A DNA stretch of 64,000 nt from Salivita marina (GTDB lineage: Bacteria > Pseudomonadota > Gammaproteobacteria > Pseudomonadales > Azotimanducaceae): assembly GCA_038144425.1 (NCBI GenBank), contig JAYQNS010000003.1, forward strand, positions 620,001-684,000. The letters are read 5' to 3'. Below are positions 1-8,851 of this stretch, in pieces (the first letter of the stretch is position 1; each line of letters starts with the position of its first letter). The notes under the pieces are model-generated. The model was not told where the DNA came from. It made no database searches and saw nothing but the letters and a program-made list of their open reading frames with translations. The position numbers were made by a program, and so were the translations under genes.

Positions 1-1946
1 CGCCCCTCCATGGCCCGGAAGAGGCCCTGGAAGTCCCTGCGCTGGAAAGGCAAAAGCTTTTTCAGGGCGGCCCGGCGTTGCTCGACGTCTGCAGCGAGAA
101 TCATCTGCCGCATGTAGTCGATGCGGTTCCCCTCGAAGAACATGTGTTCCGTGCGGCATAGACCGATGCCCTCGGCCCCAAAGGCGATGGCCGCCTTGGC
201 CATGGCCGGGGTATCGGCGTTGGTGCGGATCTTCATGCGCCGGGCCTTATCGGCCCAGCCCATGACCGTTTCATAAAGGCCGAAGGTAGCGCTCTTCTCC
301 GGGGCCAGCGCGCCGCTCAGCACCCGCTGCACCTCCGAATCCGTAGTCTCGATCATGCCCGCGTAGATTTCCCCCGTGGTGCCATCGATGGAAAGGTATT
401 CCCCTTCCTTCAAGGTCACGCCTCCTGCCGTGAGGGTGCGGGCACCGTAGTTGATGGAGAGCTCGCTGGCCCCGCATACGCACACCTTCCCAAGCTGCCG
501 AGCAACAAGCGCCGCATGGGAGGAGACGCCCCCCCGGGCCGTCAGGATGCCCTGGGCAAGCAGCATGCCGCGAAGATCGTCTGGAGAGGTTTCCTCCCGC
601 ACTAGGATGACCTTATTGCCGAGCCGCGCTTCCCGCTCCGCTTCCGAGGCGGAAAATACAATGTGCCCAGAGGCGGCGCCGGGGCCCGCGGGAAGGCCAT
701 GGCCGATACCCTTGGCTTCCCGCAAGGCTTTGCCATCAAAGACGGGGACCAAAAGAGAATCGATGCTTTCCGCGGGGATCTTCAGGAGCGCGGTCTTCTG
801 GTCCATGAGCCGTTCCCGGTTCATTTCCACGGCGATGCGCACGGCGGCGAGGCCCGTACGCTTGCCGTTTCGCGTTTGCAGCATAAACAGGCGCCCGTCC
901 TCGATGGTGAATTCGAAGTCCTGCATATCTCGGAAATGGCGCTCGAGGCGGCTGCGAACCTTCTCAAGTTCTGCGAAGGCCTTGGGCATTTCCTCGGCGA
1001 GCAAGGCGATGGCCTTCGGCGTACGTAGCCCGGCCACCACGTCTTCCCCCTGGGCGTTCAGCAGATATTCGCCGTAGAAAACCTTTTCCCCCGTGGCTGG
1101 ATCTCGGGTGAAGGCCACCCCGGTGCCGGAGGTCTCCCCAAGGTTTCCAAAAACCATGGCCTGAACGTTCACCGCCGTGCCCCATTCCACGGGGATGCCA
1201 TAGCGCTGACGGTAGAGGATGGCGCGCTCGTTCTTCCAGGATTTGAAGACGGCGCTGATGGCACCCCAGAGCTGAGCGTAGACATCCTGGGGGAAGGCGC
1301 TCTTGCACCGCTGCTTAATCACCCGCTTGTAGCGCCGCACCAGCTCCTTCAAGTCCGTAGCGCTGAGGTCTTCGTCCTCGAGAACGTCGAGCTCGGTCTT
1401 CAGACGCGCAAGCTGCTCCTGAAAGGGGTGGGCCTCCGTTTCCGTGCGCGGATGCACTCCCATGACCACCTCACCGTACATCTGAATGAAGCGGCGATAG
1501 CAGTCCCAGGCGAAGCGCGCATCATTGGCGCGAGCGGCCAGGCCTTCGACGGTGTCGTCATTGAGGCCCAGGTTCAAAATCGTATCCATCATGCCCGGCA
1601 TGGATTCCCGGGCGCCGGAGCGGACAGAAAACAGGAGGGGGTTGGCGGCATCTCCGAAACGCTTGCCTTGCTGCGCCTCTACCTCGACCACCGCCTGGGC
1701 TACCGTAGCTTCAAGACCGCCCGGGTAGGTGCCGCCGTTGGCGTAGAAAGCCGTGCAAACCTCCGTGGACAGGGTAAAGCCCGGGGGTACGGGCAGGCTC
1801 AGGAGGGCCATTTCGGCAAGATTGGCGCCCTTTCCCCCCAAGGTATTGCGCATGCTGGCATTGCCGTCGGTGCGCGCGCCAAAGGCGAACACATAGGTTG
1901 GGGCAGACCCCTTCTTTGCTGCCTTAGCCGCCTTCGCCTTTGCCAC
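1..1946 (-). CDS. ppdK: Pyruvate, phosphate dikinase (3' end beyond window)
   Basis: Interconverts pyruvate, ATP and phosphate with PEP, AMP and diphosphate in the cytoplasm. About 648 N-terminal codons are visible; the usual length is near 900, so the C-terminal PEP-binding barrel is cut by the window edge. The N-terminus carries an Ala/Lys-rich start followed by GGKGANLAEM, the ATP-grasp opening typical of the family. The swivelling phosphohistidine segment reads ARGGVSSHAALVARQ, with the catalytic His near residue 478, and GIGLCRTEHMF marks entry into the PEP domain. I start at GTG 1946, preceded by AGAGG. It is the last visible gene of a minus-strand cluster and lies 92 bp after the TrpF-like gene. 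Family assignment is secure. Confidence 0.95.
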   Translation of the reverse strand, partial: MAKAKAAKAAKKGSAPTYVFAFGARTDGNASMRNTLGGKGANLAEMALLSLPVPPGFTLSTEVCTAFYANGGTYPGGLEATVAQAVVEVEAQQGKRFGDAANPLLFSVRSGARESMPGMMDTILNLGLNDDTVEGLAARANDARFAWDCYRRFIQMYGEVVMGVHPRTETEAHPFQEQLARLKTELDVLEDEDLSATDLKELVRRYKRVIKQRCKSAFPQDVYAQLWGAISAVFKSWKNERAILYRQRYGIPVEWGTAVNVQAMVFGNLGETSGTGVAFTRDPATGEKVFYGEYLLNAQGEDVVAGLRTPKAIALLAEEMPKAFAELEKVRSRLERHFRDMQDFEFTIEDGRLFMLQTRNGKRTGLAAVRIAVEMNRERLMDQKTALLKIPAESIDSLLVPVFDGKALREAKGIGHGLPAGPGAASGHIVFSASEAEREARLGNKVILVREETSPDDLRGMLLAQGILTARGGVSSHAALVARQLGKVCVCGASELSINYGARTLTAGGVTLKEGEYLSIDGTTGEIYAGMIETTDSEVQRVLSGALAPEKSATFGLYETVMGWADKARRMKIRTNADTPAMAKAAIAFGAEGIGLCRTEHMFFEGNRIDYMRQMILAADVEQRRAALKKLLPFQRRDFQGLFRAMEG

Positions 1947-2038
1947 CGCACACCCCCTCTTCTAGGACCCACCGCCCCCATAGCGACGGGGCGTAGCCCC
2001 GCTACGCCAGCCCTCGAATATAGCAAAGGGAGGGCGCG

Positions 2039-2743
2039 CTAGCGCACTGGGGGGTAGCGTCGAAAAGCCTCTGCCGCGTTTCGGCAGAAAGCGGCCACGT
2101 GCTGCCTGGTCTTCCGGCCGTCGGGCCCCTCGAGGCCCGTGTGGGCATCCACGGCCCAGGGCCGCACGGCCCTGATAGCGGCAGCGACATTGGTGGCGTC
2201 GAGTCCCCCAGCCAAAATCACCGGGGCCAGCCGCGTCTCCACCACGGCTCGGCTGACGGCCCAGGGATGGGTCCGTCCCGTGGCGCCCCGTTGCCCGGTA
2301 CGGGGGTCAAAGGTGTCAGTGATAAATGCATCCACAAAGGGGGTATACGCCTCTGCCTCGGCGAGTACGGGGCCCGGATCGCCCCCCGCCACAACCAAGG
2401 CCTTCAGCAGCCCCAAGGCCGGGCGCAAGCACCGCAGCGCCTCCACCTGCGCGAGGGTCACCTCCCCGTGCAGCTGAACCCAATCGACCCCAAGGGCATC
2501 CGCGAAGGCCCCGACGGTTTCCGGGTCCCCCTGATAGGTAATAAGCACCCGCGGGACGCCCGGGCACGCCGCAATCACCGCCGCCGCCTCATCCTCGGTG
2601 AGATCTTCTCGGGGTTCTGGGAGGCGCAGGGGAAAGCCGAGGGCCGTGGCCCCGGCCTGGAGAATCAGCTTCGCCTCCGCAAGGTCGTGGACGCCGGCCA
2701 CCTGAACCCCCGAGCGGAAAACCTCGACCCGATCCACGTTCAT
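2039..2743 (-). CDS. TrpF-like phosphoribosylanthranilate isomerase homologue lacking the catalytic cysteine
   Basis: A 234-residue TIM-barrel protein of the TrpF family. Family landmarks are WVQLHG (about residues 88-93), ILAGGLDATNV and AVDAHTGLEG. The usual VKICG motif that carries the general-base Cys is here VQVAG (13-17), so the Cys is Ala and the Lys is Gln. The partner acidic residue of the LLDT motif survives as Asp143 (ITDT). Canonical Amadori isomerisation of phosphoribosylanthranilate is therefore doubtful. The start ATG at 2743 overlaps the Nudix stop in an ATGA, which implies translational coupling. No trp genes are nearby; the neighbours are Nudix, cytochrome c, sulfite dehydrogenase and ppdK. 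It may act on another phosphoribosyl or sugar-phosphate substrate. Confidence 0.8.
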   Translation of the reverse strand: MNVDRVEVFRSGVQVAGVHDLAEAKLILQAGATALGFPLRLPEPREDLTEDEAAAVIAACPGVPRVLITYQGDPETVGAFADALGVDWVQLHGEVTLAQVEALRCLRPALGLLKALVVAGGDPGPVLAEAEAYTPFVDAFITDTFDPRTGQRGATGRTHPWAVSRAVVETRLAPVILAGGLDATNVAAAIRAVRPWAVDAHTGLEGPDGRKTRQHVAAFCRNAAEAFRRYPPVR

Positions 2744-3249
2744 GCGGTGAGGCGCTCCACCGCCTCCACCACCGCAGGAAAGGCCAGCTTGTCCCGGGGG
2801 ATAGCCCCGGGGCTGGGAAACCAATAGGCCCCGGCCACATCATCGGCGCAGCGAAGCACCGGGCGGACGGGCAAGTTCAGTTCGAAGTAGACATCGCTCG
2901 TGGGATAGGTGACGCCCGCGTAGGGATAGCGATTCCATAGGGAGAAGCGATAGCGCAGGGCGCCACCGTCGACCTGGAGGCCGAGCTCCTCTTTAAGCTC
3001 CCGGACCGCCGCGTCCTCGAGCGTTTCCTCCGGATCCACGAAGCCCCCAGGGAAATCAAGAAAGCCCTTCTGCGGGTCCCGGGCGCGCTCGGTGAGGAGG
3101 ATGGCTTCCTCCACCCGAAGCACCACGGCCACCGCCGTAGCCACGTTGTGGTAGTAGCGGAAGGCGCAGGCCCCGCACACCCAGCGCTTGTTGGTCTCCG
3201 GTTTGAGGCGTTCCGCACCGCAGGCCGGGCAATAGCGCGGTATCACCAC
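2740..3249 (-). CDS. Nudix hydrolase with N-terminal zinc ribbon
   Basis: Predicted pyrophosphohydrolase of nucleoside diphosphate derivatives, 169 residues, cytoplasmic. An N-terminal CPACG...CGAC zinc ribbon (residues 8-29) precedes the Nudix fold. The Nudix box is complete: GGFVDPEE, a seven-residue spacer, then RELKEELGL, with the metal-binding REXXEE glutamates present. This architecture resembles NudC-like or ADP-ribose-type enzymes, but the true substrate is unknown. The start is GTG 3249 (a second in-frame GTG follows directly). It begins 3 bp after the cytochrome stop and its own stop overlaps the next start as ATGA, so it is part of the same transcript as the sulfite dehydrogenase and the TrpF-like protein. 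Confidence 0.92.
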   Translation of the reverse strand: MVIPRYCPACGAERLKPETNKRWVCGACAFRYYHNVATAVAVVLRVEEAILLTERARDPQKGFLDFPGGFVDPEETLEDAAVRELKEELGLQVDGGALRYRFSLWNRYPYAGVTYPTSDVYFELNLPVRPVLRCADDVAGAYWFPSPGAIPRDKLAFPAVVEAVERLTA

Positions 3250-3252
3250 AAC

Positions 3253-3780
3253 CTATTCCCCAGGGTAAAAGCCCTCGGCATTGGGCATCTTCACCGCCGC
3301 TAGCCGATCGGCGTCCAGCATCGCATCCTTCGCCACCACGCCATCTTGAGCGAGCAGATAGGCAACGATCGCATAGACCTCATCAGCGCTTAGGCTACCC
3401 GGCGCCGTGTAGGGCATGGCCCGGCGAATGTAATCGAAGGCAATGGTGGCGTAGGGCCAGTAGCTCGTAACCGTTTTCTTCGGTGAGGCGGCGGTCAGGG
3501 AACCTACGCCCCCCACCAGGTCCCCGTTAATCCCGCCCTGCCCTTCGGCGCCGTGACAGGCCTGGCAGTACTGCCGATAAAGCCCAGCGCCCTGTGCCAC
3601 GGAACCTTGGCCCGCGGGTAACCCTTCTCCCGTGGGCAGGACGGTCAGTTCGATCCCCGCCAACACTTCCGGGGTGAGCGGTTCTCCCAGCGCCGGGGCC
3701 CCCGGGGTGGCAGACAGCGCGCTTGCGGCGCCGGCCAAGAGCAGCCCTGCAAGGGAAGGAAAAAATGCCTGCTTAAACAT
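3253..3780 (-). CDS. Periplasmic monohaem cytochrome c, sulfite dehydrogenase partner (SorB-like)
   Basis: A 175-residue class I cytochrome c. A signal peptide (residues 1 to about 24, hydrophobic core SLAGLLLAGAASAL) sends it to the periplasm. The haem site is CQACH at 72-76, and a downstream RRAMPYTAPGSL segment provides the likely Met axial ligand. Its start overlaps the end of the upstream molybdoenzyme by 8 bp, the arrangement seen for catalytic and electron-accepting subunits of SorAB or SoxCD-type sulfite dehydrogenases. Only one haem motif is present, unlike dihaem SoxD, so a SorAB-like complex passing electrons to the respiratory chain is more likely. No other sox genes are in the window. 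Confidence 0.88.
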   Translation of the reverse strand: MFKQAFFPSLAGLLLAGAASALSATPGAPALGEPLTPEVLAGIELTVLPTGEGLPAGQGSVAQGAGLYRQYCQACHGAEGQGGINGDLVGGVGSLTAASPKKTVTSYWPYATIAFDYIRRAMPYTAPGSLSADEVYAIVAYLLAQDGVVAKDAMLDADRLAAVKMPNAEGFYPGE

Positions 3781-5040
3781 AGCTATTCCTCACGTCCCCG
3801 GCGGCGCTGACCTGCCAGCGCTGCTGCCCGTTGTAGTGGTAAAAGCTCTGCGCCCCCCGGGCCTGCAGAAGCATATTCCGGGTAGGTTGGCGGGCACCGG
3901 TGCTGTCCGTAGCCCGAGACACGAGGGTGGCGGGCTGGCCCTGCCAGAGCCAGGGCATGCGGAAGCGCGTCATGGCCCCAGGCCCGCCGGGCCCCTCCAG
4001 CGCCGCATCGGCCCAGCTTCGACCGCCGTCGGCGGAGACCTCTACACGACGGATCTCCCCCCGCCCGGACCAGGCGAGACCCGTGATGGGATAGACCCCG
4101 TGGGCACCGAGGCCGTAGCCCTTCGACGGCCGGGTAATCACCGACTTCACGCCCATGGTGAAGGTGAACTGCGCAGACCGACCGTCAGGCATGAGCTCCG
4201 TGTATTTGGAGGTTTCATCCTTGGCCATGGCGGGCTGGTCCGTCACCTTCAGACGACGGAGCCACTTCACGGACATATTCCCTTCGTAGTTCGGCAAGAA
4301 GAGTCGCATGGGGTAGCCGTTCTCCGGGCGGAGCCGCTCCCCGTTTTGATAGAGCGCGACAATGGCGTCGTCGAGGGCCTTCGCGAGGGGCAGGCTCCGG
4401 CTCATGGCCGCAGCGTCCGCGCCCTCGGCGATCACCCACGCGGCACCGGGCTTCAGCCCTGCCTCCTCCAGCAGCACGGAAAGGGGTACGCCGACCCATT
4501 CGCTTTGAGAGACAAGGCCATGAAGGGTGGCCACATCGAGATCGGGAGCCTCCGGCGCGGCCAGGTTTGCGGCGCTGTTTCCTGAGCACTCAAGGAAGCG
4601 AAGCTGGGTGACCAGGGGGTAGCGCTCGAGAGCCTCGAGGCTAAAGGCCAGGGGCTTTTCCACCAGCCCGTGGATATGCAGGCGGTGCGCCGCGGGGTCG
4701 ATCGCTGGCACGCCGCTGTGGTGCCGCTCAAAGTGCAGGCCCGACGGGGTGATGGTGCCCTCGAGGGCGGCCAGGGGGGTGCGCGAGGCGCCGCTGCCCG
4801 TGGTCCCGGGCTGGCTGCCGATGGCGACCCGGCTCACCGTTTCCGCCGGAGAAGGCGTGCCGTAGCTGCGCATGCCCGCCCCCGCCCCTTGCATCCAAGA
4901 TGGCCGCCCCCGGCAGCCAGCGCCGCCGAGGGCAGCGCCAGCGCACCAGCGCCGATGCCGGCCAAAAGCTGGCGCCGATTCAGCGCGCGCAGCGGCAAAA
5001 GTCCATTGCCCGCAACGGGCACAAGCATATTGTCGTTCAT
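3773..5040 (-). CDS. SoxC/SorA-like sulfite dehydrogenase molybdopterin subunit (single-base frameshift)
   Basis: Periplasmic sulfite-oxidase-family molybdoenzyme. The first frame starts at ATG 5040 after a strong GGGAGG and encodes a twin-arginine signal (LNRRQLLAGIGAGALALPSAALA). The second frame carries the mature protein: PSWMQGAGAGMRSYGTPSP, the Mo-ligand Cys in RFLECSGNS, NYEGNMSVKWLRRL, and the C-terminal dimerisation domain (HGVYPITGLAWSGRGEI...VEVSADGGRSW). The frames join if one base is added to the C5 run at 4907-4911, giving AAGGRPSWMQ. Because both halves are well conserved, a sequencing error is more likely than a dead gene. It is the first gene of the minus-strand cluster and is divergent from the P450. 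Confidence 0.85.
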
Positions 5041-5144
5041 AAAGTTCCCTCCCTGCCCCAGAGCATAAACGCTTAAGGGAAGGGGTGCGAAGGGGCTACA
5101 CTCAACGCTCTAGAGCCGATCACACTTCCCGGGAGCGCAGCAGC

Positions 5145-6392
5145 ATGAGCACGGCGAGCAAGGCACACGAAGAAGGTCCAATGTTCTTGGCCGAACTCTT
5201 CGGAAACAACTTCCACGAGGCGCCCTACGAACGCTACCAGCGGCTCCATGCAACGGCGCCTTCCATCGCCCTGCCGGAGATCCAAGCCCACGTGTTCTAT
5301 CGCTACGGCGACTGCCAAAAGCTCCTCCGGGATAAGCGCCTTGGGCACGACTATCCCCGGCGCATGAAGGCGCTTCACGGCGAGGACGTGTTTGAGAAGA
5401 ACGCCGTCTACCGCAACCTCTCCCACTCCATGCTGCTCATGGATGAGCCGGGGCACGGCCGCATTCGGGGCCTCGTGACCAAAGCCTTCGATGCCCGGCG
5501 TACCGAGGCCCTCCGTCCGGAGGTGGCGCGCCTTTCCCAGGCCCTCATCGATGGCTTCGAGGGCGATGGCGGCGGGGACCTCATTCCCCGCTTCACTTTC
5601 CCCCTGCCCGTGCTGGTCATCTGCGAGATGCTGGGCATTCCCGAGGAGGACCGGGATCGTTTCGTGCACGGAGAGCGCATTAGCGGACGGGTGATCGATC
5701 CCACCCCCATGACCCCGGAAGAGCTGGCAGAGACGAACACCGGCTCGGAGAACTCCGCCGCCTACTTCAACGACCTGCTCGACCGACGCCGCCGGTCGCC
5801 AAAGGACGATCTCCTGTCGGCGCTCGTGGCCGCAGAAACGCAGGACGGAAAGCTCACGGGGGCAGAGCTGGTGGCCAACGTGAGTCTGTTATTCGCGGCC
5901 GGACATGAAACTACGGTGAACCTGCTCGGCAATGGGCTGCGGGCGCTCTGGCAACACCGGCCATGCCTCGATGCGCTACGAGCTGATCTCACCTTGCTCC
6001 CCGCTGCCGTAGAGGAAATGCTGCGCTTTGACAGCTCCGTGCAGCTTACGGGGCGCCGGGCCCTCGAGGACTTCACCTTCCAAGGTCACGACATCAAGGA
6101 AGGCGACAACGTCATCACCCTACTCGGGGCGGCAAATCACGACGGCGAAACTTTCCCGGAGCCGGAGCGCTTCCGTCTTGATCGCAAGGCGCCCCGAGCC
6201 CTCTCCTTCGGGGGCGGCATTCACTACTGCCTTGGCGCCCAGCTCAGTCGCATCGAGGGGGAGGAAGCGCTCCGGGCCCTTTTCGAGCGCTTGCCCAAGC
6301 TAGAGCTCGATCCTTCCGTGCTCGAAGCGCCGGAGCAGAAACCCACCATCACGCTCCGGGGCCTGGGCGCTCTCCCCGCGCGCTGGGCCTAG
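5145..6392 (+). CDS. Cytochrome P450
   Basis: Soluble bacterial-class P450 of 415 residues. The I-helix oxygen-activation motif is AAGHETTVN, the ExxR pair is in EEMLR, and the haem-binding loop is FGGGIHYCLGAQLSRIE with the Cys thiolate ligand. No membrane anchor is present, so it needs a separate ferredoxin and reductase, neither of which is in the window. I chose ATG 5145 (MSTASKAHEEG), 9 bp after GGGAG, over an upstream in-frame ATG that would overlap the promoter of the divergent sulfite dehydrogenase. The substrate is unknown; the carotenoid oxygenase and SDR next to it suggest a lipid or terpenoid role, which is an inference. Confidence 0.95.
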   Translation: MSTASKAHEEGPMFLAELFGNNFHEAPYERYQRLHATAPSIALPEIQAHVFYRYGDCQKLLRDKRLGHDYPRRMKALHGEDVFEKNAVYRNLSHSMLLMDEPGHGRIRGLVTKAFDARRTEALRPEVARLSQALIDGFEGDGGGDLIPRFTFPLPVLVICEMLGIPEEDRDRFVHGERISGRVIDPTPMTPEELAETNTGSENSAAYFNDLLDRRRRSPKDDLLSALVAAETQDGKLTGAELVANVSLLFAAGHETTVNLLGNGLRALWQHRPCLDALRADLTLLPAAVEEMLRFDSSVQLTGRRALEDFTFQGHDIKEGDNVITLLGAANHDGETFPEPERFRLDRKAPRALSFGGGIHYCLGAQLSRIEGEEALRALFERLPKLELDPSVLEAPEQKPTITLRGLGALPARWA

Positions 6393-6414
6393 GGCCTCGG
6401 CGCCGGGAGGCGTC

Positions 6415-7818
6415 TCAAGCCGCAGGACGCCAGTTACCGTGGAAGCCGTAGGGCACGCGCACGGGCAGCTCGATGCGCGCCAGGGGCTCAGCGTCGATGG
6501 CCTGGGCATCGAGGATCAGCAAATCGCTCCGGTTCTCCGCCGCTCGATAGACGAGCGCCAGCACAAATCCATCCCCCTCCGCCGCTTCCGCGCTGCGGGG
6601 CACGAAGATCGGCTCGGAAACACCATCGTCCCGTGCAAAGCATCGGCGTCGCACGGCGCCGGTGGCATGATCAATGTGGCCGATGGCATTTAAGGCCTTC
6701 AGCCGCGCCCCCGGTTCACCGCAGGCGAAGTAGCCGTGGCGGTAGGACAGTCCCGTCCGCCGCTCGTCTAAGCGCGGAAACTCGCCGTTCCAATCATCCA
6801 GCTGGGTCTCCTTGACCCGATCGGTGCTCCCGGCGAGATCAAACTCCCAGCGCACGAGCTTCGCTTCCGTCTTGTCCGGATCCCCAGGCGTACCGTCGGG
6901 ATTGGGAAAGAGGGGCGCTTGCTCGTACTTCATGACGTCCGCGAAAACCTTCTCACCTTCGGTCCAGGCATTCATCGGGTGGAAGACGTAGCACGGGTCA
7001 TGCTCAAACCAGCGCAGCGCCTCGCAGGCGTCATCCCGACCCATGATGCCAATATGCGTGCCCTTGTCAGGCTCCCAGGCAAACGCGGGTGCCCCGGCCA
7101 TGGCCCGCTCTAGGGAGCCTGTCAGAGGAAAGATCGGGAAGAGAACGTGGTCCCGGGTTGTCACGAAATCGTGAACCATGCTCGCAAAGGGCGCGAGGAA
7201 ATGCTCTGAACGCGTGAGGACGCCATTCTTGTCCACCACGTGATAACGCACATCGGGGGTGAAGGGCCCGCCGGCGTTGTAGCCGAAGAACAGCATCTCC
7301 CCGGTTTCCGGGTCGAGCTTTGGGTGCGCGGTCATGGGGCCCACAAGGGCGTCGTCGAAGGTCCACTCGCCCCGGGATTCGAGGGTGATCGGGTCCATCT
7401 CGAAGGGGGCATGTCCCTCCTCCAGCGCAAGCAGGCGGTCGCCGTGCCAGACAATATTCGTGTTGGCGAGGGTGGAGTCGATGCCCGCCACGGAGGGATC
7501 GGCCTGCATGGGATCGAAGGGGGCGAAGAGCGACTCCCCGGCGGCGTGCTCAAGTTCCCACTTCTTCGTCCGCACCCAGCGATTCAAATAGGCGCAGCGT
7601 CCATCCTCGATGTGGAACGCGTGAATCATGCCGTCACCGGCGAACCAGTGATGCATCCCACGCGGGGCAAACTGGGGATCGGGACCGTTACGGTAAAAGG
7701 TCCCTCGGAGCTCCGACGGGATCTCGCCATGAACAATACAGTCGGGGGCCGTGCTCTCCATGCGGATGGGTGCGTGGTTCCCCCTCAAGTGCGGGTGCTT
7801 CGGCATCGGTGCGGCCAT
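6415..7818 (-). CDS. Carotenoid oxygenase family protein (carotenoid or lignostilbene cleavage dioxygenase)
   Basis: A 467-residue non-haem iron dioxygenase of the RPE65/CCD family, which cleaves polyene or stilbene double bonds. The N-terminal signature GTFYRNGPDPQF and HHWFAGDGMIHAF are typical. The four iron-ligand histidines are visible in order: AHPKLD, MVHDFV, CYVFHPMNAW and the C-terminal PYGFHGNW. No signal peptide is seen. The start ATG 7818 follows GGAGG. The gene is convergent with the P450 (22 bp apart) and lies just after an SDR on the same strand, so an oxygenase-dehydrogenase pair acting on a carotenoid, apocarotenoid or phenylpropene is plausible but unproven. Confidence 0.94.
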   Translation of the reverse strand: MAAPMPKHPHLRGNHAPIRMESTAPDCIVHGEIPSELRGTFYRNGPDPQFAPRGMHHWFAGDGMIHAFHIEDGRCAYLNRWVRTKKWELEHAAGESLFAPFDPMQADPSVAGIDSTLANTNIVWHGDRLLALEEGHAPFEMDPITLESRGEWTFDDALVGPMTAHPKLDPETGEMLFFGYNAGGPFTPDVRYHVVDKNGVLTRSEHFLAPFASMVHDFVTTRDHVLFPIFPLTGSLERAMAGAPAFAWEPDKGTHIGIMGRDDACEALRWFEHDPCYVFHPMNAWTEGEKVFADVMKYEQAPLFPNPDGTPGDPDKTEAKLVRWEFDLAGSTDRVKETQLDDWNGEFPRLDERRTGLSYRHGYFACGEPGARLKALNAIGHIDHATGAVRRRCFARDDGVSEPIFVPRSAEAAEGDGFVLALVYRAAENRSDLLILDAQAIDAEPLARIELPVRVPYGFHGNWRPAA

Positions 7819-7858
7819 GGTGATTCCTCCCAGGCGTCATTGACCTTTTCTACGACTA

Positions 7859-7876
7859 TAGGGCCTGAAGGCCCTA
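7859..7876. other. Perfect 8-bp inverted repeat at the SDR stop
   Basis: TAGGGCCT and AGGCCCTA separated by two bases form a perfect hairpin that includes the TAG stop of the SDR. No U-tract follows on either strand, so it is not a classical intrinsic terminator; it may only pause or protect the transcript end. Confidence 0.35.
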
Positions 7877-8755
7877 GGGGACCATCTTCGGGCGGGCGAG
7901 GGGCTGGGGCGCGGTCGATCCCAACCACTTGGTGAGCGCTTCGCCGTTCATGGGATCCTCCGAGAACACCTCGAAGCACTCCTGGGGGTGGGACCAGAAC
8001 GCCGCCTTCCGGCCATTAAAGGTCAGGCACTGACCGTTCAATCCTTTGGCATAGCTACTCAGGAGCCAGGCGAGCCCTTCCGCCACCGCTTCCGTAGATC
8101 CGAAACCGAGGCTTGCGGGGCTCGGGGGGTCGGCGCCGGCCTTCGCCGCCGCTTCGCTTGCCCGGTCGAACACCACTTGGGTCATGTCCGTTTCCGCGAT
8201 GGGCCAAAGGGCGTTGGTGCGAATATTCAGGCGGGCCAGCTCGAGCACGCAGGTCCGCAAGAGCCCCATCATCCCAGCCTTCGCCGCGGCGTAGTTCGCC
8301 TGACCAAAGCCTCCAGCCAGCCCAGAGTTCGATACCACCTGGAGAATATGACCACCGCCGCTCTCCTTCATAGCCCGGGCCGCGGCCTGGGTCACGAGGA
8401 AGGCGCCGCGGAGATGCACGGCGATCACGTCGTCCCATTCCTCCAGGGACATTTTCAGTAAGGTACGGTCGCGAACAATACCGGCGTTGTTCACCACCGC
8501 ATCCACGGCCCCAAAAGCGCTCACGGCGCTGTCGATGAGGGCCTGGGCCGTCGCTGGCTCGGCGACAGAACCGGTGACCATGCGGTATTCCGCCCCCTCG
8601 GCCTCGAGGGCCGCGGCTGTCTCCGCCAGGGCGTTCGCCTGAGTCCCGTTGATCACCACCCGGGCCCCCAGGGCCCCGAGGCGCACGGCGGCGGCACGCC
8701 CTATGCCGCGGGACGATCCCGTGACTACCACCCGTAACCCGTCAATTCCTTCCAT
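7874..8755 (-). CDS. Short-chain dehydrogenase/reductase with C-terminal extension
   Basis: Classical Rossmann-fold NAD(P)-dependent oxidoreductase, 293 residues. TGSSRGIG (about 12-19) binds the cofactor, NNAG follows beta-4, and the catalytic Ser and YxxxK appear in VVSNSGLAGGFGQANYAAAKAG. After the SDR core an unusual tail of about 45 residues (FWSHPQECFEVFSEDPMNGEALTKWLG) recalls the tails of SDR domains related to multifunctional beta-oxidation hydratase/dehydrogenases, so a beta-hydroxyacyl-CoA substrate is possible. It precedes the carotenoid oxygenase by 55 bp on the same strand. Confidence 0.92.
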   Translation of the reverse strand: MEGIDGLRVVVTGSSRGIGRAAAVRLGALGARVVINGTQANALAETAAALEAEGAEYRMVTGSVAEPATAQALIDSAVSAFGAVDAVVNNAGIVRDRTLLKMSLEEWDDVIAVHLRGAFLVTQAAARAMKESGGGHILQVVSNSGLAGGFGQANYAAAKAGMMGLLRTCVLELARLNIRTNALWPIAETDMTQVVFDRASEAAAKAGADPPSPASLGFGSTEAVAEGLAWLLSSYAKGLNGQCLTFNGRKAAFWSHPQECFEVFSEDPMNGEALTKWLGSTAPQPLARPKMVP

Positions 8756-8851
8756 CGCTCTGCTCCCCCGATTGCTTGAAACCTTACGCTAGCTAAGCCT
8801 ATCGCCCGGCGCCAGCTTGCGCCCAAGCCCAGCCGGGCTGACCATAGGGCG

